Below are positions 11,129 to 20,790 of a stretch of DNA of 64,000 nt, in pieces. The DNA is from Tillus elongatus. Taxonomy: Eukaryota > Arthropoda > Insecta > Coleoptera > Cleridae. A program made the translations under genes and the position numbers. The notes under the pieces are model-generated. The model was given only the letters and a program-made list of their open reading frames with translations, was not told where the DNA came from and searched no databases. How positions within the stretch are numbered: position 1 is the first letter of the stretch; each line of letters starts with the position of its first letter. The DNA lies in contig OZ023264.1 in assembly GCA_964006375.1 (NCBI GenBank), positions 11,170,225 to 11,234,224 of the forward strand. Reading direction: 5' to 3'.

Positions 11129-12023
11129 TTCTTTTCTTACAAACGTGTAACCGAAAAAATCCGTTTCTTGGTCAACCTTATAGGTTAATAGCAAATTGAG
11201 CTTTTCAAATATGAAGCATTTAATCAAAATTCGCTACCATAACGCACTTGCTGCGTCCAGAATTTCCTTACTTACAAACATGCATTATATTTCGATGGAA
11301 AATGCAAAAACATAAGGCGTTTTCGACTAAACAAAAATTATTTGTATCACCAACGACTTATGGGCCATCATGTGATCGTAGAAATATTTTTTAAGATGTA
11401 GCTCAAGACACCCTATAATTAATGTATACATTTTTTTTCATATCTTGTAGAATAACGGATATATTGAGCTTTATTGATTTTTTACGAAAATTCGACAAAA
11501 GTTATATACCATTAAATGATAAACTCCATAGCTAAGACTACTGCAAAGCATCAGAGGAAAGGTCTATTTGAAATGAATTTTCTGGAAATATTTTAGTAAA
11601 ATGAAGGACAATGACGGTTGAATCTACGACTTCAGGGTTTGTAAAACATTCTTCTAGAGACATTTTCTTTCCATGGCCCGTATTAGATTCAAATTCTTTA
11701 CCTAAATGTTGCGAATTTTGACATTTTAAATTGTCATTTTGACGTTTTGAGGAAAACCCCAATTTATTTTTCTTTAAATGCCCATAACTGTTTTGTCTTT
11801 TGACCTACAGCGCTAAATTTGGGTAGGTAATTCACCCATAGCGATATAAAACGATGTACCAAATTTGGTTGCCCTTACTGTTTTTCTAAAGAAAATACAA
11901 AATTTTTCGGGAAAACCTCGGCCGATTTTCCTGGCTAACGAAGTTATCCAAGCCACTTACAAAAGGAAGGTATTCACCAAATTTAGTCAACATCGGCCCA
12001 TTATTTTTTGGGTTATCGGTGTG

Positions 12024-12025
<2 letters not shown>

Positions 12026-12097
<72 letters not shown>
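12026..12097. repeat. (TA)n microsatellite
   Basis: Pure TA repeats inside a family B repeat. Confidence 0.95.
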
Positions 12098-12100
<3 letters not shown>

Positions 12101-12150
12101 ATTGAGGCCTAGGGTTGAACACACTGAGACCTCACAGACGATCTCCGATC

Positions 12151-12490
12151 CACCGCTCTAAGGAGTAGGCAGATTGAGGCCTTAGAGTGTCCTTACATAT
12201 TTCCTTTACCTACCTTTGTCCACCACTCTAAGGAGTAGGCAGATTGAGGCCTTAGAGTGTCCTTACATATTTCCTTTACCCACCTTTGTCCATCACTCTA
12301 AGGAGTAGGCAGATTGAGGCCTTAGAGTGTCCTTACATATTTCCTTTACCCACCTTTGTCCACCACTCTAAGGAGTAGGCAGATTGAGGCCTTAGAGTGT
12401 CCTTACATATTTCCTTTACCCACCTTTGTCCATCACTCTAAGGAGTAGGCAGATTGAAGCCTTAGAGTGTCCTTACATATTTCCTTTACC
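12151..12490. repeat. 70-bp tandem repeat, about five units
   Basis: CTCTAAGGAGTAGGCAGATT recurs at exactly 70-bp spacing (12157, 12227, 12297, 12367, 12437). The units differ only at scattered bases (CCACCACT/CCATCACT, TACC/CACC). Units 3-5 are nearly identical, pointing to recent expansion. A single related unit sits at 62160-62225 in reverse. Confidence 0.9.
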
Positions 12491-12493
12491 TCT

Positions 12494-12530
12494 TGAAAAT
12501 GGCTCCAAAACAGGAGCCGAAACGTCGAGT
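12494..12530 (+). ncRNA. Decayed hammerhead-like motif
   Basis: TTGAAAATGGCTCC, loop AAAACA, GGAGCCGAAACGTCGAG. Stem II (GGCTCC/GGAGCC) and GAAAC-GTC are kept, but the CUGANGA box has decayed to UUGAAAA, so no activity is expected. The same sequence is at 62118-62155 (-), with a further relic at 34009-34035. Confidence 0.35.
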
Positions 12531-12573
12531 TTCCATAAATTCTGGACGCGGTTTAACCCGAGAACCAAGCATG

Positions 12574-12577
<4 letters not shown>

Positions 12578-12654
<77 letters not shown>

Positions 12655-12662
12655 TATATGAA

Positions 12663-12700
<38 letters not shown>
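12578..12700. repeat. (TA)n microsatellite with GAATATATGAATGAA break
   Basis: Two TA tracts separated by a short TGAATATATGAATGAA interruption. Confidence 0.95.
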
Positions 12701-12703
<3 letters not shown>

Positions 12704-12840
12704 TTCAAAAGTCGTGATCTCCTCATTAGTGAATTTTTTTAAAGAAAATTCACTAAAACCGATTTGAAGACACTTGCAGTTTACGGATTTTTTGTTAAAC
12801 AACCAATATACAGCAAATCTCCGTTTTTACTAATAGAGAT

Positions 12841-13140
<300 letters not shown>

Positions 13141-13737
13141 TTTGCTAATGCCTTGGATGAGTTCGTTCATCAAATCTTAACGGCCAATTTTTCTTAATAA
13201 ATAATTAAAAAATATTTTTTCAAACGCAATATCTCTCAAACTATCTAAGTGATTGAAACGAAAATTTACAACTTAAAAGAACATAGATAGACGTGGTTGT
13301 GTGCCAATTTTCAAGTCGTTTGATCAAAGGAAAATAAAGTTATTCGAAATTAATAATAAAATAATCCTCGACATCACTTCAGATTCTGTAATGCAATATC
13401 TACAATGTTGGACAAATACAGATGACGTTATCTGTACCGCTATGCTATTTAAATAAATCGTAGATAAAAATCTAAACAATGGAAGTTGTCGGAAAATGTC
13501 AGCCGGGAGAACGTGCTGAGAGATACGACAGGGACGCCACCTCGGTGCATGACCAGGTAGTACGATAGCTCTAGTTTACACAAAATTGTATAGATAGAGC
13601 TGTGTACAATAAAGTACAATCAATTAACAATAATTGTGTAAACTGTCAGCCTTGGACCAGTTCTTTCGGGACAAAGTTTGCATCTAAAAGCGATACATTT
13701 TAGCATGCGAATGTATACTATAAATAACAAATTTCGG
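13141..13737. repeat. Divergent relative of the hammerhead-bearing repeat at 19 kb
   Basis: Between about 13530 and 13710, GACGCCACCTCGGTGC, GTACGATAGCTC and AATCAATTAACAATAATTG align loosely with 19190-19300 (GCCGCCACCTCGTTGC, ACCAACTAACAATTAGT). I could not find intact CUGANGA/GAAA boxes here. The rest is unassigned. Confidence 0.35.
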
Positions 13738-13941
13738 GACTCAGCAAGTGCGTTATAGTAGTGAATTTTCATAAGAATTGTAAACTATTAGTAAGATATA
13801 TTATTAAAACTAATTCTTTAAATTTAAATGGACCTTGGAGATCGGTTTTAGAGTCCCAGTTAGCGATTATTTGATAAAAATTAACATAGTAAGATAGCCA
13901 CCAGATTTCGTGAACATCTCGCACATTTACGATATGGCACG

Positions 13942-14148
13942 GTGGACAAATCATGTGTGGCACAACATATAGGGGATAATAATCACCACATTGACAAAGA
14001 AAATTTGAAACTTGTCAAAAATGTTAGACATCAAACTATGCTTGATTCCTTCGAAAGTATTTATATATCAAGGTCGATTAAGAACAAAACTTCATTAAAT
14101 CGTGCGGCACCTTTAATTTCAAACCCTTTATTTTCACTTTGCATTTGA
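13942..14148 (+). pseudogene. Penelope-like element, C-terminal end of the ORF (GIY-YIG domain tail)
   Basis: The frame reads VAQHIGDNNHHIDKENLKLV, then ESIYISRS and KTSLNRAAPLISNPLFSL. The pattern AxHixexxHxId..n.kiv....Es..I......LNR is the tail of the GIY-YIG endonuclease that ends Penelope-like retroelement ORFs. Only the last 60 or so residues remain; the RT part is absent upstream. About 600 bp downstream lies a hammerhead-like motif, the usual companion of Penelope-like elements. It is a 5'-truncated remnant. Confidence 0.7.
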
Positions 14149-14733
14149 ACAGCTAAACACTCCTAATTTGTCTGGCAGAATAATAAATTAGTGTCAATAA
14201 CTCAGCCGGTCTATACAGATACTAAGCTCTACGTTTGGTTATCGACTTAAAGACCCCCTTTTGTTTCCTTTGTATCTAAGAAGTCAATATAAATATTTAT
14301 TTTTACGTAGAATTAAAAGTCAATATAAATACTTGTTTTTATGTAGAATTTTAGTTGAATTATTTATCCTTTGTTAAAGTTAACATTTTGAGCCAAACAC
14401 TCGGTTTGTTTTTTAAAAAGATGAGCGGATATTATTGATCTGTTCGCCAGATGTGCAGGTCGGCTTTCTTTAGTCGCTCCAATATTCACATAGTGAAATT
14501 TGCTTCCTTAAATATCTCGGTACCTTTCATTTTAAGCCCATTATCCTTAGATTAGATAAGAGCTCATAAATGTGTCAACCAGAAGACTAAAGAAGTTCTT
14601 CGACCTCACCCGTTTGGGTACTGACCTAATAGATAAACGATGGTCTTCGACTACAACTGTTACATCGGATTAGTTCGTTACCTAGGTGTGATATAAATAC
14701 ACAGTGGCGGTTGATTTTAATTAAGAATTTTTT

Positions 14734-14780
14734 CATCCTCTGATGACGCTGACGTTGTCAGCGAAACGATCGTAAGGTCT
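14734..14780 (+). ncRNA. Hammerhead-ribozyme-like motif downstream of Penelope-like ORF
   Basis: CTGATGA, a stem II GCTGAC-GTT-GTCAGC, GAAA, a palindromic stem III (ACGATCGT), cleavage triplet GTA, then AGG pairing with the upstream CCT (stem I). Both conserved core boxes are exact. One extra C lies between CTGATGA and the GCTGAC stem. Very short palindromic stem III is typical of Penelope/retrozyme hammerheads that cleave as dimers. The flank GATTTGGGTTCTCCAA is shared with the other copies. Confidence 0.65.
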
Positions 14781-15044
14781 TTGAAATATGTGTTGTGGTG
14801 ATTTGGGTTCTCCAAGTGTTATTATTTTTAAAGGCACTTTCAGTACTTACATATTATATCTAAGACCAAATTTTTATTTTTTAGCTCCATAAATTTTTTT
14901 TTCAAATAATCGCTAACTGGGACTCTAAAACCGATCTCCAAGGTCGATTTAAATTTAATGAATTAGTTTTAATAGTATATCTTACTAATGGTGTACAATT
15001 CTTATGAAAAATCACTACTATAACGCACTTGCTGCGTCCCGAAC

Positions 15045-15235
15045 CTTTTTATTTTCAAGCGAATTTTGAAGAACTTTATTCTGTACGTGAAGCATTTGAA
15101 GCTTCCTTGAACGCTTTGGCAGAAGAGGATGTGTGGTTTTCGCAGGAGGGTGCTCCACCACATTATACCGCAGCTGGCTTTATCTTACATGACAACGCAC
15201 GCACACCCGTAATAGAAATGACAATGTTTTGTATC
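15045..15235 (+). pseudogene. DDE transposase fragment (Tc1/mariner-type)
   Basis: The frame reads EDVWFSQEGAPPHYTAAG, which resembles the second catalytic block WFQQDGAPPH of insect Tc1/mariner-like transposases, with the catalytic Asp replaced by Glu. It is followed directly by FILHDNARTP, which resembles the equivalent HDNARPH block of mariner. The two pieces look like a join of two unrelated transposase relics. Non-functional. Confidence 0.45.
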
Positions 15236-15589
15236 CTCCTACTATGTCGAAAAGCATAACTATTGGACAATTGATATTCCCTTTATTATTCCTATTTTTA
15301 AAGGGGTAGACATTGATCCAATCCAACCCATAGCAGGTGGTAGTGGAATTTTCCTTTACGTGCTTTTTTCCCGCCTGAGGAGGTACCACCCCATACATCA
15401 AGGGGCCGGTGAAGTCCTAACGGACGTTTCCGGTTCTGGTGTATTAGGTGGTTTCCCTTATAAGCAAAAATGATGATGGCTCCTCCTTGTACAATAGATT
15501 CCGGAGGTAAAATACCCCTCCATTTGGATCTCCGAGAGACGGGTGTACAGGGGGCGCCAACATCAAGATTTAACATATCCTTTTAAAAT

Positions 15590-15930
15590 ATATGTGGCCT
15601 AAATTCTAACCTGAACTACGCCCACCATTTCCTTCAGGCTAACAGGCCCCAACTCCTCTTCCTCACCGAAACCCAAATTAGTGCCAAAACAGCCACTAAT
15701 CACCTTAATTTCCCGAGGTATGAGCTCCTTACTTCCTTTAGATTGCATGGAGGCGTGTGCGCATACGTCCGTAGCAATCTACGCTGCACCAGATTCCCCA
15801 ATTTAGAAGCTGGAAGAAAAGACATACTATGGATAAAACTCTAAAGATATCTAAGATATCAGTCACCGCCCCCCTCGGTCGCTCAGACCACGACATGGTC
15901 ACTGCTTCCTGCGCGATGCAACCCGAGGTC
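15590..15930 (+). pseudogene. LINE AP-endonuclease remnant
   Basis: In one frame LLFLTETQISAK (the Glu-containing endonuclease motif) and GGVCAYVRSN are seen. In another frame PLGRSDHDMV gives the SDH motif near the domain end. Most of the segment between them is missing, so the apurinic-type endonuclease is internally deleted. Confidence 0.7.
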
Positions 15931-16936
15931 ATACAGTCATCACACCCACGTATCGTTTGGCATTACAACTCCGCAAACTGGGACGAAATGCGGGATTACT
16001 TTTCCTTATTTCCATGGGTGTCTGCCTGCTTCTCTCATCCTGACCCCTCTGATATCTCACAAAACGTCACCGAAATTATCCAAGCTGGCATGGAATTATT
16101 TATTCCACGTACACAGAAAACCTCTTCAGCCACTCAAAAGCCCTGGTTCTCTAAATCCTGTGACAAGGCCAGACTTGAAAAGGTCAAAGCTCACAAAACG
16201 CTTTTACATAATCTCAGTCAAGAAAACCGTCAAGCATTTAAAGACCCAAGAAACCGCTATGTCCGCATTCTTTCTGAGGCAAAAAACTCGTTCAATAACC
16301 ACATCAAAAACAAAGTCCTCTTAAGCTCCAACCCTTCTGGACTCTTGCTAAATCTATTGGGAATAATTTCTGCAAGAGCACGTTTCCACCTCTTGTCTCA
16401 GGGGATGAAATTGTTTCTGTCGCCCTGGAAAAGGCTGAACTTTTTGCTTCGTTGTTCGCTGGCAATTCTACTCTCAATCCACCTCCAAATGTTCAACCAC
16501 CAACAGTCCCCAATGTCGCGCACAAAATGCCGGATATCATTTTCAAAACTAAAAAGGTACGAAAGATGCTCTCTTCTCTCAATACCAGGAAAGCCTCTAG
16601 CCTTGACGAGATCCCAGCAATTGTTCTCAAAAAATGCGCACCAGAACTTGCTCCTGTCCTGACTCGTCTGTTTCAGATATCTTACAATAAACACATATTC
16701 CCTAGTAACTGGACAACTGCTCTAGTATAACCCATCCCCAAGAAAGGATCCAAAGCGCTTCCTAGCAACTACATGCCTATTTCTCTCCTTTCAGTCGTCT
16801 CTAAAGTGATGGAAAAGTATATAAACGCCGAATTACTAAAATTTCTTGAAAAACACAGTCTAATCCACGACATGCAGTATGGATTTCGTCAGCACAGATC
16901 CTCCTTTCCTTTGTCACCCATTCTTGGAACAAGTCA

Positions 16937-18079
16937 ATGGAACTACACGGTGAATGCCAGATTGTCGCTCTAGACATATCCAGGCACGCAGCGCTGCTTA
17001 ATAAACTTCCGGCCTATGGCCTACCACCAAAACTCTGTACCTGGACAGCAAATTTCCTCTCCAACCGGAGCATTTCTGTTGTCGTGGATGGCCATTCCTC
17101 TAAACTGTATCCAATTAATGCAGGAGTTCCTCAAGGTTCAGCTTTAGCCCCTACTTTGTTTCTTCTTCACATCAATGACCTCCTCTCTAGCACATCCAAC
17201 CCAGTTCACAGTTACGCGGACGACAGCACCCTCCACTCAAATATACAATATTCTAAGCCTGTCTCTCTAGCCCAATTAGATGAGGATCGCAGACTCATGG
17301 AGGGTTCTGTCTCCGTGGATCTCCAAATAATATTAGACTGGGGAAGTAGAAATCTTATACAATTAAACCCCGCCAAATCTCAGTCTTGCTTTCTTTCTCA
17401 TAAGAGATCCACCAGCCCTAGACCCATCAAAATTAACAACCAAGTTATTCAAAGTAATGAGTTATTTTTTCTTGTTGGTATTTCTGTGGATCGAAATCTC
17501 AATTGGCACCAACATGTCACATCCATTGCAGAAGCGGCTGCTAAGAAATTAGGTTTCCTCTTCCGGGCTCGCAAATACTTTTCACCAGCTAATCTCTATA
17601 CCTTATATACTTCACAAATAAGGCCAAACCTCGAATACTGCTCCCACATCTGGGGTGCAGCTGCCGCTTCTGCACTCGCTATCCTGCACTCCATTCAAAA
17701 GAGAGCTATATGTCTCATCGGTGACCCTACCCTCACCCAAAGGCTGCCATCTCTTCCCCACCGACGTGCCGTTGGTGACCTCTCTCTCTTTTTTTATAGA
17801 TATCTGCACGGGCACTGCTCAGAGGAGATTTCTTCCATAGTTCCTCCGCTTGCTGCCCCCAACAGATCTACCAGGGGAACAGAGCGAATGCACCCCTTTA
17901 TTGTCCAGGTCACCAGACATAGAGCATCTTGTTATGCCCGCTCTTTTGTCCCAAGGACTTCCAAGTTGTGGAATTCCTTGCCGGCACATGTTTTTCCTTC
18001 TCCTCCGAACATCCAAACCTTCAAGTCCAGAATTAACAAGTTGCCTCTTTCCTCCTTGTCAACACCCACGGTACGATAG
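16937..18079 (+). pseudogene. LINE reverse transcriptase, 380-codon surviving frame
   Basis: Domains in order: RT block with LDIS (the following SKAFDQVW segment is deleted), AGVPQGSALAPTLFLLHIND, the catalytic HSYADDSTLHS, then thumb and C-terminal region (QIRPNLEYCSHIWGAAAAS, CYARSFVPRTSKLWNSLPAH), which is a typical CR1/Jockey tail. The catalytic YADD is intact. Upstream stops and the deletion in the finger/palm region show the copy is dead. Transcription, if any, would be sense to the myosin gene. Confidence 0.85.
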
Positions 18080-18125
18080 TATTTAGGCTGTAAGCCCACG
18101 TGGTGTAATGTTGAAATTTAAAAAA

Positions 18126-18742
18126 AAACTAAACATCAAACAAACCAGCTGCGTGAAAGACCCTGTATATAAATCTTTTACCACCTAATATTTTTTTTCT
18201 ATTCCGTTTTCACAAAGATGTTATGCATTCAACGCTACAACGCAGCGATTCACGCTTGTCATCGAACCAATTTTCTGCTACTAGAGTAGCTGGAGACGAC
18301 CTTATCATTGTATGAACTTTCGAGGTAATCTAGGTTGCGCAAACATAATATAAGTAAAACATTTCACTAGCTCAAGCCCAAGATTTGCATGTAGTGAGTC
18401 ACTTTGAACGTCCTGGAGGGCTCACAAGTCGTAAAGTGGATCGTCGTTGCTCCCAAGGGGAGGTTTTCCACATGACGCGCCTGATGTCCTCCCTTTATTA
18501 AAACAGTGTACAACACATGATCATAGCTGGGGTAAGCAGAGAGGCGGAAAGGAGATTATTACAGGGATTTTTATATGTTATGTCCTTTAACCAATTTCTA
18601 CAAGCAAAAGCAGTCTGTTAATGAGGAACGCGCTGGTTCTTTCGGAACATTTCATCGTTCAGCGAAAATTACTATTTCTAGACGCAATACTTACTACGCG
18701 CGTTTTAATTTACTGAATTTTCGTAGAAAACATTTAAAAGGC
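18126..18742. other. Unassigned, partly GC-rich DNA
   Basis: Contains GCTCCCAAGGGGAGGTTTTCC and a CATGATCATAGCTGGGG string, but no supported gene or known element. Confidence 0.35.
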
Positions 18743-19048
18743 TCGACGCAGCAAGTGCGTTATGGTAGTGAATTTTCATAATAATGTTTTCAATAGCAAA
18801 TATGTCTTTTCTTCTAAAGAAAGCAGGGATGGAATTTGGTTACCAGTATAACCTACATAGTAGAAACAATGTACCATATGTCATCAAAATAACTGTATTG
18901 TTTGAAAATGTAAAAAAGAAAATGAACTCAAAATGTTCCCGCAAAAACTGGTTCCTAGCCAACGAACGTTAAGCTAATACCAAATTGAGCTATTGAAATT
19001 TGAAACATATAATGAAAATTCGCCACTATAATGCACTTGCTGTGTCCT
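18743..19048. mobile_element. Family A inverted-repeat element, complete copy
   Basis: Left end CGACGCAGCAAGTGCGTTAT, right end, inverted, ATAATGCACTTGCTGTGTCC. The interior is the same non-coding AAAGCAGGGATGGAATTTGG / AATGTACCATATGTCATC sequence. Confidence 0.7.
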
Positions 19049-19295
19049 GAGTTTCTTTTCTTACAAACATGCATTCGATTTCGATGGAAAATGCAAAAAT
19101 GTAAACCGTATACCGGTTTCGCTCTATAAAGTAATACGGCTATGGTAGCCAGCCTTCCAACACTAAGTGAGATGTAAGACACGAAGCACGTGCCGCCACC
19201 TCGTTGCGGAACCAAGTGGTATATTGTCACGGCAGCTCCAAATAACACAGAGTGTTAAAAAATAGAGACTGTATACAACCAACTAACAATTAGTA

Positions 19296-19340
19296 TGTCA
19301 TACTGACGAGCTCTAATTAGAGCGAAACCTGTCTACGGTT
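19296..19340 (+). ncRNA. Hammerhead ribozyme, upstream copy
   Basis: CTGACGA, stem II GCTCT-AATT-AGAGC, GAAA, cleavage triplet GTC (scission expected after 19333), then TACGG. All core nucleotides are present, and the G-C pair closing stem II directly abuts CUGACGA as in the consensus. Stem I (TCATA / TACGG) has a mismatch and stem III is only two pairs, so it is weaker than the downstream copy. Confidence 0.75.
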
Positions 19341-19605
19341 CTAATTGTGGTGAGAATGCATCTAGCCTTACATACTTTGTCCCTATATTAGGGTAGAAAT
19401 GTGCTAGGGATGACAATTTACTAAATTGTTAGTTGGTTGTATACAGTCTCAATTTTTTTAACACTTTGTGTTCTTTTGAGCTGCCGTGACAACATACTAC
19501 TTAGTTCCGCAACTATGTGGCGACACGTTCACCACTCACTTAGTGTTGGAAGGTTGGCTACCATAGCCGTATTACTTTATAAGTGTATTTTCGCTCACAT
19601 TAGTA

Positions 19606-19650
19606 TGCCGTACTGACGAGCTCTAATTAGAGCGAAACCGGTCTGCGGTT
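19606..19650 (+). ncRNA. Hammerhead ribozyme, downstream copy, canonical core
   Basis: Stem I CCGTA pairs with TGCGG. CTGACGA; stem II GCTCT-AATT-AGAGC; GAAA; stem III is the palindrome ACCGGT; cleavage triplet GTC with scission after 19643. Every invariant core position of the type I hammerhead is intact. The loop-free stem III suggests activity as a dimer, as described for Penelope and retrozyme hammerheads. Confidence 0.82.
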
Positions 19651-19726
19651 CTAATTGTGGTGAGGATGCATCTAGCCTTACGAGTTTTTAGATTTTTTTG
19701 GATTATTTTCAAGGTTTCATTACAAT

Positions 19727-19960
19727 GTGTCATGGATCCAGATTAAAAAGATCAACTACGGTGATGACATACATGACTTTATCTTAGAAGCACTTGATAA
19801 CAAAGAAAATGCGGAGCTATCTTGCTGTGCTCTTAGCAAAGCCTTGAATGTGGTATACCACCAGATCGTTATCTCTAAATTGGGGTATTATGTGATGAGC
19901 GGCAGAATAAGAATACTTCTAAAATCCTATTTGAAGAACAAGGTGCAGTTGGTTAGCTGG
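19727..19960 (+). pseudogene. LINE reverse transcriptase remnant
   Basis: The frame reads HDFILEALDNKENAELSCCALSKALNVVYHQIV, then KLGYYVMSGRIR and LKSYLKNKVQLV. This parallels the RT palm segment (lDLSKAFDcVdHxiLlxKLxxYGixG...SYLxxRxQxV), but the catalytic Asp before LSKA is lost (CALSKAL). Frame degraded; distinct from LINE family 1. Confidence 0.6.
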
Positions 19961-19999
19961 AGAAATACCACTAATAAACTTGGGACTTCCGATGTCGAA

Positions 20000-20340
20000 G
20001 ACTTCACTATATTCCTTTTGGGTATTCTTCCACTACCGCTTGGACTCCTATTTCGCCACCCACTTTTACCCAATCAGTTTGAATATTGGGTTCTCATTTT
20101 GAAACACTTTACCATAAAACTGTTACTATATTAATTTTGGGTAATCTTCCACTCCTACTCCTATTCCCACATTCACCCAATTAGTTTGGATATTGGGTTT
20201 TCATTTTAAAACACTTTTCCATAAAACTGATGGATAATTGTCACTATATTAATTTTGGATAATCTTCCACTCCTGCTTGGGCTTTTATTTCGCCACCCAC
20301 ATTCGCCCATTCAGTTTGAACATTGGGCACTATTCCTAAA
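20000..20340. repeat. Tandem repeat of about 125 bp, three diverged units
   Basis: GGGTATTCTTCCACTACCGC, GGGTAATCTTCCACTCCTAC and GGATAATCTTCCACTCCTGC start three units. Each is followed by a CGCCACCCAC-like block, TTTGAATATTGGG and AAACACTTT(A/T)CCATAAAACTG. Confidence 0.75.
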
Positions 20341-20359
20341 ATTAATAAAAATAAAAAAA

Positions 20360-20790
20360 TCTCGGGACGCAGCAAGTGCGTTATGGTAGCGAATTTTCTT
20401 TAAAATATTTTTAATAGCAAATGTCTTTCTTTGATGAAAGCAGGCATCAAACTTGGTTGCCTATATAGTAGAAACAATGTATCATATTTCATTGAAACAA
20501 ATTTATTGTTTGAAAATATATAAACATTTTTCAAAAGTCTAGATGCAGCAAATGTGTTATGGAAGTGATTTTCCATAAAAATGTTTTTAATAGAAAATGC
20601 GAGCAGGCATCAATCTGATTACCGGTATAGCCTATGTGGTAGAAACAATGTACTATATTTTATCAAAATTACTTATGGTTTGAAAATATACAAAAATTTT
20701 CCGAAAATAAACTTAAATGTTGGTTTTCTATCCAACAAAGCTTACGTTAATAGCAAATTGAGTTATTGAAATTTGAAGGATTTAATGAAA
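20360..20790. mobile_element. Two nested family A copies
   Basis: Family A left ends start at 20363 (GGGACGCAGCAAGTGCGTTA) and 20540 (AGATGCAGCAAATGTGTTAT, diverged). The shared interior follows each, then a joined right part. The second appears inserted into or recombined with the first. Confidence 0.5.

Larger units (their letters stand above)
11129..12760 (-). mobile_element. Family B repeat, - orientation, with embedded tandem array
   Basis: Read on the - strand, the hairpin end is near 12735-12760. Two (TA)n tracts (12578-12700 and 12026-12097) flank a 70-bp tandem array, and the right arm (CGATAACCCAAAAAATAATGGGCC, then TCCTCAAAACGTCAAAATG) runs to about 11270. A second family A end lies at 11225-11265. 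Composite and nested, so the boundaries are approximate. Confidence 0.5.
13738..15041. mobile_element. Long inverted-repeat element enclosing a Penelope-like fragment
   Basis: Left arm 13738-13880 and right arm 14890-15041 are inverted copies over about 145 bp. They include the family A terminus (CAGCAAGTGCGTTATAGTAG), TTAGTAAGATATATTA and GACCTTGGAGATCGGTTTTAGA. They enclose about 1 kb holding the 3' end of a Penelope-like ORF and a hammerhead-like motif. Either family A-type ends mobilised a captured segment, or two elements inserted symmetrically. I favour capture, as an inference. Confidence 0.55.
15370..18125 (+). mobile_element. LINE family 1, longest copy (5'UTR to 3' end)
   Basis: It starts in a GC-richer 5' leader (GAGGAGGTACCACCCC...AAGGGGCCGGTGA) shared with the copy at 54848-56650. 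An endonuclease region, RT and C-terminal domain follow, and it ends at the family 3' end TTTAGGCTGTAAGCCC..GTTGAAATTTAAAAAAA. Stops and frameshifts separate the endonuclease part from the RT part, so it cannot retrotranspose. CR1/Jockey-type by RT motifs, order of domains and lack of RNase H. Confidence 0.85.
19107..19690 (+). mobile_element. Retrozyme-like unit: two hammerheads 310 bp apart around a large inverted repeat
   Basis: Two direct copies of an 80-85 bp block (19287-19371 and 19597-19681) each carry a hammerhead ribozyme and GGTTCTAATTGTGGTGA(G/A)(A/G)ATGCATC. Their spacing is exactly 310 bp. Inverted arms at 19123-19292 and 19421-19583 (e.g. AATACGGCTATGGTAGCC / GGCTACCATAGCCGTATT) are imperfect over about 165 bp. 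Animal retrozymes and Penelope long terminal repeats have this layout of direct repeats each bearing a type I hammerhead. Cleavage at both sites would release a 310-nt RNA (19334-19643). No protein is encoded. Confidence 0.65.

Noticed and set aside
18360..18560. Possible host exon in the GC-richer patch
   Set aside because: No frame longer than a few tens of codons with splice sites, and no recognisable domain.
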